From the NCBI GenBank assembly GCA_937892655.1, contig CALBJC010000096.1, positions 1-11,053 on the forward strand: a DNA stretch of 11,053 bases, in the 5' to 3' direction. Below the pieces are notes generated by a model, which was not told the origin of the DNA, searched no databases, and saw only the letters and a list, made by a program, of their open reading frames with translations. This DNA comes from an uncultured Clostridia bacterium. Its GTDB lineage: Bacteria; Bacillota; Clostridia; Oscillospirales; Ruminococcaceae. The first letter of the stretch is position 1. Every line of letters starts with the position of its first letter. Both the position numbers and the translations under genes were made by a program. Below, one piece after another: positions 1 to 4,569 of this stretch.

Positions 1-566
1 GGCTGGAACGGGATGCCCAGCTGGTAGTGCCGGTGCTGGATTACAGCATCCCCACCAAGGAATGCTGCGACAGCGCAGGCTGCGCTGAGGATCCCGCTGC
101 TACCACCGCTGCAACCACCGAAGCCACTACCGAAGCTACCACCGAACCCATTGAGGTCGAGAACTACATTGTAGTCGCAAGCCTTAACCTCGATAGGCTC
201 GGTAAGTACAAGATCCTTGATAAGGCGAACAGTACCGTTCTTGTCAGCCTGTACCTTGTCGATAGCATCCTGAAGAACTTTAACGACAGCTTCCTTGTCA
301 GCTGGTTGCATGCGGTATCTTTCCCAAAGTGTTGATGGTGCCATACCGTCCATCCCAGCTTTTAAAAAACTGACAACGTCTGTTACTTCGTAAGGTGTAC
401 CATTTTCTGAATCCACAAAGATCATACCCTTGAAAATGTACGGAACAAGCGGCGGATGCAAAGGCTGTGGCTCTTCTTTGAGCTCATATCCGCAGTTTTC
501 GCAGACAAAATCATTCTTTGAAACCTTCTGCGAACACATCGGGCAACGCATCTTCTTAAAAAACAT
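1..566 (-). CDS. zinc-ribbon protein of unknown function, 3' end cut by window edge
   Basis: Reading from 566 downward there is an open frame of 188 codons with no stop before the edge. The start is an ATG preceded by AGGAG about 8 nt upstream. The N-terminus holds a zinc ribbon with Cys8-x2-Cys11 and Cys22-x2-Cys25. A roughly 100-residue region follows (about residues 38-135) that I do not recognise, then a Gly/Ser/Phe-rich stretch from about residue 142 and an Ala-rich, possibly hydrophobic segment. The N-terminus (MFFKK, then Cys-Pro-x-Cys) resembles that of the zinc-ribbon protein starting at 2685, so the two may be paralogues in their first 25 residues. The last ~160 bases (1-160) are visibly more G+C-rich, and the opposite strand there also reads as a plausible Thr/Glu/Ala-rich linker, so the C-terminal part of this call is less certain than the zinc ribbon. 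No function can be assigned. Confidence 0.7.
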   Translation of the reverse strand, partial: MFFKKMRCPMCSQKVSKNDFVCENCGYELKEEPQPLHPPLVPYIFKGMIFVDSENGTPYEVTDVVSFLKAGMDGMAPSTLWERYRMQPADKEAVVKVLQDAIDKVQADKNGTVRLIKDLVLTEPIEVKACDYNVVLDLNGFGGSFGSGFGGCSGGSSGILSAACAVAAFLGGDAVIQHRHYQLGIPFQ

Positions 567-587
567 ATAATCATCTCCTACAAGACA

Positions 588-616
588 ATTATACCATACA
601 ACCGCCCCGCTTGCAA
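588..616 (-). promoter_or_regulatory. sigma-A-type promoter of the zinc-ribbon gene
   Basis: On the minus strand TTGCAA (611-616) and TATAAT (588-593) are separated by 17 nt, and a TG one base before the -10 makes it an extended -10. The predicted start lies about 15 nt before the Shine-Dalgarno of the gene starting at 566. The inverted-repeat element begins only 5 nt upstream of the -35. Confidence 0.6.
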
Positions 617-620
617 CACC

Positions 621-933
621 AACCCTACCGCAGTATTGCGGGGGTGCAGAAATATTTACAGGTACCTTTGGGGGAATCCTTTCTGGAAGAAAGTACTCCC
701 CCAAGCCCCTACTCAAAGACTTTTAATCTCAAATTTTGCCCGATAGGGTTCATAAGATAATAAGAAAAGCTAGGCAACATTGTGTTACCTAGCTTTTTGA
801 GTTGTCCCTATCGGGCAAAATTTAAAACTGGAAGTTTTAGGAAAGGAGTTTGAGGAATAACCCTTTTCCAAAAGGGTTTTCCTCAAGGGCGTCTGTAGAT
901 ACTTTTATACCCTTACAATACTGCGGTAGGGTT
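621..933. repeat. 313-nt element with terminal inverted repeats and three internal hairpins (MITE-like or structured RNA)
   Basis: The ends are perfect 18-nt inverted repeats: AACCCTACCGCAGTATTG at 621-638 and its complement at 916-933. The pairing continues inward at 15 of 23 positions (639-661 with 893-915). Inside lie three branches: a hairpin at about 668-704 (8-bp TTGGGGGA/TCCCCCAA base plus an inner CTTTC/GAAAG stem); a perfect 18-bp inverted repeat, 731-748 with 806-823, enclosing a second hairpin at 765-798 with arms around AGCTAGG and flanked by A and T runs; and a 16-bp hairpin with one bulged base at 851-885. There is no open reading frame in it. I see no convincing target-site duplication. 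The whole folds as a closed multi-branched cruciform, which fits a non-autonomous mobile element or a dispersed structured repeat. Its right end overlaps the stop codon of the neighbouring aldolase-like gene. Confidence 0.75.
851..885. terminator. strong hairpin downstream of the aldolase-like gene; possible terminator
   Basis: TGAGGAA pairs with TTCCTCA and AACCCTTTT with AAAAGGGTT around a 2-nt loop, with one bulged T, giving a near-perfect 16-bp stem. It lies about 50 nt past the stop at 932-934 and inside the inverted-repeat element. There is no clean U-tract on either strand, so terminator activity is a guess; the fold itself is visible. Confidence 0.4.
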
Positions 934-1909
934 AGTATGTTTCAAGTAAGCCCTTGTAGAAGTTTGCGTAGTCGTCACGCTTTGCGGTTGTGAAGTCGAT
1001 AGCTTCTCTTGGGTGACGGTTTAAAAGACCTGTGAGCATATACTGGATATCGTAGCCCCATACAATGCCTGAAGCCTTGAGAGGGAGCATAAAGTTTTCA
1101 ATGAATGGTAAGATGTGGTAGAGGTTGTATTTTGGATTTTTGAGAAAACCGAGTAAAAGCTCCATCTGGCAGTTGCCAGCGCCTCTGCCCATACCCATAG
1201 CAGTAGCATCGAGGTATGAAACGCCGTATGAAAGAGTTTCAACTGTGTTACCAAACGCAATACCCTGATTGTTGTGACCGTGGAATCCGATCTGCTTACC
1301 TGTGCCCTCAACAGCCGTAAGGTAGAGCCTTGCAAGCTCTGCGGCATTTTCAGGGTAGAGCGAGCCGTAGCTGTCTACAAGGTAGATAACGTCAACGCTT
1401 GTCTGGCAGAGCATTTCAAGAGCCTGAGTAATCTGCTCTGTACCAACCTGAGAGATAGCCATGATGTTGCAGGTCGTTTCGTAGCCAAGGTTGTGGAAAT
1501 GCTCGATCATCTCAATAGCTGCAGGAATCTGATGAATGTAGCAGGCTACTCATACCATATCTATAACGCTCTCTGATTTTGGCAGAAAATCTGTCTTGTA
1601 ATCGCATCTTCCGACGTCAGCCATAACAGCTATCTTCATATCTGAAGGATTATCGCCAACGATAGCTCTTATATCCTCTTCGTTACAGAATTTCCACTTG
1701 CCGTGCTCTTCTTCTGAGAACATAAGCTTGCTGGCCTTATAACCAAACTCCATATAGTCAACACCACAGCGAACGTTAGCCTTATAAAGCTCCTTTACAA
1801 ATTCGTCTGTGAATTCAAAATTGTTACATAAACCGCCGTCGCGCAAGGTAGCATCGAGTACCTTGACGTCAGCTCTGACTCCCATTAAATTACCTTTTCT
1901 CTGAGCCAT
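932..1909 (-). pseudogene. HMGL-like/4-hydroxy-2-oxovalerate aldolase family protein interrupted by in-frame TGA
   Basis: From the ATG at 1909 the frame encodes a DRE-TIM metallolyase of 325 residues but is broken by one TGA at 1550-1552 (codon 120); the same frame continues unshifted to the stop at 932. The N-terminal part carries the family signature DATLRDGG, with Asp19, Arg23 and Asp24 in the expected metal and catalytic positions. The part after the stop carries the metal-binding HGHNNQG (His210, His212) and the Gly-rich GMGRGAGN. Residues on both sides of the stop (IDMV before, VACYIHQIPAAIEM after) read continuously, so only one codon is wrong, for example CGA to TGA. Members cleave or form C-C bonds of 2-oxo acids with a divalent metal; the substrate cannot be read here. 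The start is set by GGAGG 8 nt upstream; Met9 is a weaker alternative. It has its own promoter with palindromic operator-like sites. A sequencing error or readthrough remains possible. Split, each half would lack essential residues. Confidence 0.85.
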
Positions 1910-1947
1910 GATAATTACCTCCGTGGTTAAAAACGATTTAGCCGATA

Positions 1948-1963
1948 AAAGCTTTAAAGCTTT
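1948..1963. promoter_or_regulatory. palindromic operator-like site 1
   Basis: AAAGCTTTAAAGCTTT is a perfect 16-bp palindrome just downstream of the predicted transcription start of the aldolase-like gene. It matches site 2 at 12 of 16 positions, sharing the GCTTTAAAGC core. A further half-site-like AACGATTT lies next to it at 1932-1939. Confidence 0.5.
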
Positions 1964-1980
1964 AAACGGTTGATGTAACT

Positions 1981-2009
1981 ATTATATCGCTTTAAAGCGA
2001 TGATGTCAA
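1981..2009 (-). promoter_or_regulatory. consensus sigma-A promoter of the aldolase-like gene
   Basis: On the minus strand TTGACA (2004-2009) and TATAAT (1981-1986) are both perfect consensus with exactly 17 nt between them. The spacer is almost entirely filled by the 16-bp palindrome at 1986-2001, which also overlaps the first base of the -10. Transcription should start near 1974, giving a leader of about 65 nt before the ATG at 1909. Confidence 0.85.
1986..2001. promoter_or_regulatory. palindromic operator-like site 2, inside the promoter spacer
   Basis: ATCGCTTTAAAGCGAT is a perfect 16-bp palindrome between the -35 and -10 of the aldolase-like gene. A dimeric repressor bound here would block RNA polymerase. 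The regulator is not encoded in the window and I do not recognise the motif. Confidence 0.65.
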
Positions 2010-2029
2010 TGACAAATCCGTACAAATTA

Positions 2030-2045
2030 ATCGCTTTAAATCGTT
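2030..2045. promoter_or_regulatory. operator-like site 3, upstream of the -35
   Basis: ATCGCTTTAAATCGTT matches site 2 at 14 of 16 positions. Its centre is 44 bp from that of site 2, and site 2 is 38 bp from site 1, so the three are spread at roughly four helical turns across the promoter. Confidence 0.5.
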
Positions 2046-2079
2046 AAATTGGTACAAAAGTTACAAGAGGAGAGTGTAC

Positions 2080-2113
2080 CTAAAATAAAACCGCCCCGAA
2101 AGTACGGGGCGGT
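2080..2113 (-). terminator. rho-independent terminator of the zinc-ribbon/L7-L12-like operon
   Basis: A 9-bp G+C-rich stem (ACCGCCCCG at 2090-2098 with CGGGGCGGT at 2105-2113) and a 6-nt loop are followed on the minus strand by TTTTATTTTA. It lies 12 nt past the stop at 2125 and separates this operon from the aldolase promoter. Confidence 0.9.
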
Positions 2114-2124
2114 AAAATAGCTTA

Positions 2125-2685
2125 TTAAATTTCACCCTGCTGTATCTTCTGCCTTAAATCGTCAGAGATAAGCTTTGATTCGGCAAGACCGAGGCCCGTT
2201 ACCTCTATGATTGATTTTACGCCGCGGATTATCTCGCCTTTCTTTGTCAGATCAAGAGCGTCTGTCAGGTCATGAGTTTTACCTTTATATGTATAATAAA
2301 ATCTGTTCGGGTTTATTTTTGCAGGGGCAGTCTGAGGGGCAGCAGTATCAAAAACGTAGCCGCTGTCAAGCTTTGCCTTTATGTCATCAGCAATAGCCTT
2401 TGCCTCTGCAAGCCCTAAAGTTGTGGTTTCTCTTACAGATTTGATACCCTGCATATAGGCGCCCTGCTTTATAAGCAGAATGGCTACTGTCAGGTCGTAT
2501 TTTTTACCATTGTATGTATAGTAGAATCTTGGCGGTGTATTCTGTGGCGGTGCGGGTGCATCAGATACTGTTGAATGTGATGTAGTATCAAAATTATATC
2601 CGCAGCTGTCGCAGAAATTAGCGTCTGCTATGAGCTTCTTTGCGCATACAGGGCAGAACTTTTTCTTTTTAAAAAATGAAAACAT
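2125..2685 (-). CDS. zinc-ribbon protein with two tandem L7/L12 C-terminal-like domains
   Basis: A complete 186-residue protein. Residues 1-30 form a zinc ribbon (Cys11-x2-Cys14, Cys25-x2-Cys28) preceded by a Lys/Phe-rich start. After a Pro/Ser/Thr linker come two copies of one unit 75 residues apart: RFYYTY at 53 and 128, a DLT-containing segment, then G80-IKSVRETTTLGLAEAKAI and G155-VKSIIEVTGLGLAESKLI, each ending in a charged helix. The second half of each unit resembles the ribosomal L7/L12 C-terminal domain, whose usual helix contains a GLGLKEAK-type motif and contacts translation factors. There is no L12 N-terminal dimerisation domain, so this is not the ribosomal protein. No signal peptide or membrane segment is seen, so it is probably cytosolic. 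Its Shine-Dalgarno (GGAGGAG) is formed by the last codons of the upstream gene, only 6 nt away, so translation is probably coupled. The role is unknown; a protein-binding adaptor is an inference. Confidence 0.85.
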   Translation of the reverse strand: MFSFFKKKKFCPVCAKKLIADANFCDSCGYNFDTTSHSTVSDAPAPPQNTPPRFYYTYNGKKYDLTVAILLIKQGAYMQGIKSVRETTTLGLAEAKAIADDIKAKLDSGYVFDTAAPQTAPAKINPNRFYYTYKGKTHDLTDALDLTKKGEIIRGVKSIIEVTGLGLAESKLISDDLRQKIQQGEI

Positions 2686-2691
2686 AATTTT

Positions 2692-3747
2692 TTACTCCTC
2701 CATCTTCAGCATGATGCTATCATCGAATACCATATTTTTGTCATTATACAGAGTTGCGTATATAATCACAGAGCGTTGCTCTGAAACGGAGAGCTTGAGA
2801 TATCTTGGCTCATTATCTTTATCTTCAAGCTCGAAGAAGTATTCTATACTGCCACCGAGACTTTGTTTTACAAAATTAGGCTGACCAAAGCGCTCGATAA
2901 ATATGTCTATGCTGTTAGACTGCCTCAGGAAAGATTTTACTTCGTAAATATCAAGCTTTCTGTCAAAAGGTGTGAAAATATATCCGCGTCCGCCGACAAG
3001 GCGTGCTGTTATTTTGCTTTCATCGCCTATATTGCACATCAGATAATCTCTGTCGGTAAAACCTGTCTGCCCCATATTTCTCTGGGCGTTTGCCTCTAAG
3101 TTTTCGATAGAGAAGAAGGTAACGCCTACATCGTCAGGCGAGGCGGTATTTTTAAAGCAGAAGTCAAGATGAATATAATACCATTCATCGTCAAGATAGC
3201 AGGAAGCAGATGCACTACCGGTTTTTACGGCATTGCCTGAATCGTAAGCAGCATCACTGCTACCCAAATCAACCTCAAGCTCACATTTTGAAAGCCCCGC
3301 AGGGTAGAAATCAAAAAACTTATCAAGCTGTGATGTGAAATTGGTGTTATTGTAAATGTTTGGCGCAAACAGCTTCTTAAGAGCGTACTCATCGCCATTG
3401 TCTGCCACTTCAAGTAAGGCCCCCAAAGCACCGTTTGCGGCTGAATAGTTAGAAACGTTTTCATATCGCCATTTGTCGATGATATTTTCATAATCCTTGC
3501 GTTCAAAATAGTCTTTATTGTTATCTAGAGCTGCAACTATCAGAATACATACAACGGCTATAACGGGCAAAGCGACTGTAACAATACCAATGGCCATACA
3601 GATTTTAGGCCATTTCTTGCCCTGATTTTTAGGCTTTTTTCTGTTAACATTACCGATAATAATGAGCACAACGCCGAAAAGCACCTGGAAAAACGCTGCG
3701 ATTGCAAAAATAATCAAGGTGCCAAGAATTAAAGATACAAATGCCAT
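2692..3747 (-). CDS. membrane-anchored DUF5104-like protein
   Basis: A complete 351-residue protein with an ATG start and GGAGGA 7-8 nt upstream. Two hydrophobic segments (about residues 5-32 and 50-73) flank a Lys-rich loop containing RKKPKNQGKKW; the remaining ~275 residues are hydrophilic and probably extracellular. About residues 100-220 read like the DUF5104 family: a helix with ALKKLFAPNI, a later FFDFYPAGLSKCELEVDLGSS stretch read in pieces, a YYIHLDFCFKN strand, and a segment ending VGVTFFSIENL. The last ~100 residues include GGRGYIFTPFDRK and FIERFGQPNF and are not recognised; they recall small lipoprotein folds that sense or bind at the cell surface. It is the first gene of an operon with the downstream zinc-ribbon protein, so the two probably act together, one at the membrane and one in the cytosol. 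The family assignment is from memory of the pattern and should be treated as moderate. Confidence 0.8.
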   Translation of the reverse strand: MAFVSLILGTLIIFAIAAFFQVLFGVVLIIIGNVNRKKPKNQGKKWPKICMAIGIVTVALPVIAVVCILIVAALDNNKDYFERKDYENIIDKWRYENVSNYSAANGALGALLEVADNGDEYALKKLFAPNIYNNTNFTSQLDKFFDFYPAGLSKCELEVDLGSSDAAYDSGNAVKTGSASASCYLDDEWYYIHLDFCFKNTASPDDVGVTFFSIENLEANAQRNMGQTGFTDRDYLMCNIGDESKITARLVGGRGYIFTPFDRKLDIYEVKSFLRQSNSIDIFIERFGQPNFVKQSLGGSIEYFFELEDKDNEPRYLKLSVSEQRSVIIYATLYNDKNMVFDDSIMLKMEE

Positions 3748-3786
3748 AATTATTCCTCCTACATGAAGCTCAAAAGCTACACTGTG

Positions 3787-3815
3787 ATTATAGCATAGAA
3801 ATTTACATATAGCAA
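3787..3815 (-). promoter_or_regulatory. promoter of the DUF5104-like operon
   Basis: On the minus strand TTGCTA (3810-3815), a 17-nt spacer and TATAAT (3787-3792) with an extended TGC before the -10 lie about 40 nt before the start at 3747. Confidence 0.6.
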
Positions 3816-3855
3816 GAAAAATAGCGATACCCCTCGCTTTCCTCGGGGTATCGCT
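3813..3855 (-). terminator. terminator, duplicated copy next to a tRNA 3' remnant
   Basis: An 11-bp stem (AGCGATACCCC at 3823-3833 with its complement at 3845-3855) is followed on the minus strand by ATTTTTCTT. It is nearly the same hairpin as the one behind tRNA-Leu(CAG), and it still insulates the DUF5104 operon from upstream tRNA transcription. Confidence 0.75.
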
Positions 3856-3880
3856 CTTTTTATGGTGCAGAAGATGGGAC
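3842..3880. repeat. 39-nt perfect direct repeat, copy 1 (second copy at 3943-3981)
   Basis: These 39 bases recur without mismatch 101 bp away. They cover half of a terminator stem, its loop edge, the encoded CCA and the last ~15 nt of tRNA-Leu. The flanking terminator arms are also alike with a few changes, so the original duplicated block was longer. Confidence 0.85.
3863..3880 (-). pseudogene. orphan 3' end of a tRNA-Leu-like gene
   Basis: The minus strand reads GTCCCATCTTCTGCACCA, identical to the 3' T-stem half, acceptor strand, discriminator and CCA of tRNA-Leu(CAG). Upstream of it the T-loop is degenerate (GGTCAAC in place of GGTTCAA) and no D-arm, anticodon arm or 5' acceptor strand follows, so it cannot be a working tRNA. 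Confidence 0.75.
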
Positions 3881-3913
3881 GTTGACCAGTGGATTCAATT
3901 CCCATTACGCACC

Positions 3914-3954
3914 GGATAAAAATAACGATACCCCTCGTTCTTCTCGGGGTATCG
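3914..3954 (-). terminator. terminator of tRNA-Leu(CAG)
   Basis: A 9-bp stem (CGATACCCC at 3926-3934 with GGGGTATCG at 3946-3954) is followed on the minus strand by TTATTTTTAT, starting 9 nt after the CCA of the tRNA. Confidence 0.8.
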
Positions 3955-3963
3955 CTCTTTTTA

Positions 3964-4049
3964 TGGTGCAGAAGATGGGACTTGAACCCACACGACATTG
4001 CTGCCACTGGCACCTGAAGCCAGCGCGTCTGCCATTCCGCCACTTCTGC
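3964..4049 (-). tRNA. tRNA-Leu(CAG)
   Basis: An 86-nt class II tRNA with encoded CCA. The acceptor strands GCAGAAG and CTTCTGC pair fully; the D-arm contains GGCGGAATGGCAGAC; the anticodon arm is CTGGC-TTCAGGT-GCCAG with anticodon CAG at 34-36; a long variable arm precedes the T-arm GTGGG-TTCAAGT-CCCAT. It would read CTG codons. The gene is bordered on both sides by partial copies of its own ends, which points to a former tandem array. Confidence 0.95.
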
Positions 4050-4078
4050 ATACGTTTATTAAATTGTATCTTGTATAT

Positions 4079-4196
4079 AGCGAGTAAAAACTGATAGTTT
4101 ACGCAGCCGCGCTTACGCGGGACTCTTGCGGTGCCCAAAATTGTTTGCTCGCTCTGCTCACACAATTTTGACCGCTACGCCATTTTTACTCTCGCT
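4079..4196. repeat. compact branched inverted-repeat element between tRNA remnants
   Basis: The outer arms AGCGAGTAAAAA (4079-4090) and TTTTTACTCTCGCT (4183-4196) pair apart from a 2-nt bulge. Inside are a 5-bp hairpin CCGCG/CGCGG with a CTTA loop (4107-4120) and a longer arm in which GCGGT (4128-4132) and CAAAATTGT (4136-4144) pair with ACAATTTTG (4162-4170) and ACCGC (4171-4175). It has the closed multi-stem plan of a REP/MITE-like repeat or a structured RNA. A small CTGTGC/GCACAG hairpin follows at 4201-4215. No gene is seen here. Confidence 0.65.
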
Positions 4197-4232
4197 TAAT
4201 CTGTGCCCCGCACAGCGCTCGGTAAAAATGCT

Positions 4233-4252
4233 GCCATTGAGCCACTTCTGCA
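4233..4252 (-). pseudogene. orphan 5' end of a tRNA gene
   Basis: The minus strand reads GCAGAAGTGGCTCAATGGC, the 5' acceptor strand and D-arm start of a tRNA almost identical to tRNA-Leu(CAG), differing in three bases (CTC for CGG-type positions). The ~20 nt upstream also resemble the leader of the intact tRNA. The rest of the tRNA is missing and is replaced by the hairpin element. Confidence 0.7.
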
Positions 4253-4278
4253 TACTATATTAAACTATATTACCACTC

Positions 4279-4308
4279 AAAAACAAAATGCCCCATCGTT
4301 TATGGGGC
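4279..4308 (-). terminator. terminator of tRNA-Leu(CAA)
   Basis: A 7-bp stem GCCCCAT/ATGGGGC with a 5-nt loop is followed on the minus strand by ATTTTGTTTTT, placed 7 nt after the tRNA's CCA. Confidence 0.85.
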
Positions 4309-4314
4309 TTTGTT

Positions 4315-4400
4315 TGGTGCCGGTGGCCGGACTTGAACCGGCACGGTATCACTACCAGAGGATTTTGAGTCCACCACGTCTGCCATTCCATCACACCGGC
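4315..4400 (-). tRNA. tRNA-Leu(CAA)
   Basis: An 86-nt class II tRNA with encoded CCA. The acceptor strands GCCGGTG and CACCGGC pair fully. The D-arm has GATGGAATGGCAGAC, the anticodon loop CTCAAAA gives anticodon CAA, the variable arm is TGGTAGTGATACC, and the T-arm is GCCGG-TTCAAGT-CCGGC. The anticodon stem has one T-T mismatch (GTGGA against TCCTC). It reads TTG codons. Confidence 0.93.
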
Positions 4401-4418
4401 ATTTTTTAACTGCTTAAT

Positions 4419-4447
4419 ATTATATCAAATTACGCATTTAATGTCAA
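4419..4447 (-). promoter_or_regulatory. consensus promoter of tRNA-Leu(CAA)
   Basis: On the minus strand TTGACA (4442-4447) and TATAAT (4419-4424) are both perfect with a 17-nt spacer, about 18 nt before the mature 5' end at 4400. This fits the high demand for tRNA. The intact tRNA-Leu(CAG) has no equally clear promoter of its own. Confidence 0.85.
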
Positions 4448-4505
4448 GTAGTTTTGTGACGAATTATCACTTTACAATTTGTATAAAAAAACTTGAAGAA
4501 AATGC

Positions 4506-4534
4506 TTGAAATTTGTTTGAATTTATGGTAGTAT
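4506..4534 (+). promoter_or_regulatory. promoter of the CheY/MshEN-CheX module
   Basis: TTGAAA (4506-4511), a 17-nt spacer and TAGTAT (4529-4534). A 9-bp inverted repeat, AATTTGTTT (4510-4518) with AAACAAATT (4544-4552), spans the -10 and the likely start site and might be an operator. Confidence 0.55.
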
Positions 4535-4569
4535 ATATTTGTGAAACAAATTCATAAGGAGTTGTATAT

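Noticed and set aside
27..335. Plus-strand ORF with a Thr/Thr/Glu-repeat stretch
   Set aside because: It has no ribosome binding site at its first ATG and its second half is antisense to the well-supported zinc-ribbon gene. Only its first ~45 codons look coding-like; kept as a finding on the left edge.
621..933. CRISPR array or insertion sequence
   Set aside because: No regularly spaced direct repeats and no transposase frame; the structure is a single set of inverted repeats.
1550..1552. TGA read as selenocysteine
   Set aside because: The position is not a redox or active-site position of this family, and I see no convincing SECIS-like hairpin directly after it; a nonsense change is simpler.
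1274..1576. Plus-strand ORF of 100 residues
   Set aside because: Antisense to the aldolase-family gene, which carries the recognisable motifs; no ribosome site.
2051..2080. GGTACA...TGTACC inverted repeat before the terminator
   Set aside because: Only 6 bp with an 18-nt loop in non-coding DNA between a terminator and a promoter; consistent with chance.
3881..3917. Possible second degenerate tRNA T-arm between the duplicated 3' ends
   Set aside because: A TTCAAT-type loop is visible but no acceptor pairing or other arms can be built, so it is not supportable as a tRNA.
3777..4409. Several overlapping short ORFs on both strands (3777-4043, 3882-4094, 3905-4165, 4203-4409)
   Set aside because: They run through tRNA genes, tRNA remnants, terminators and the repeat element; their peptides are typical translations of tRNA-Leu DNA.
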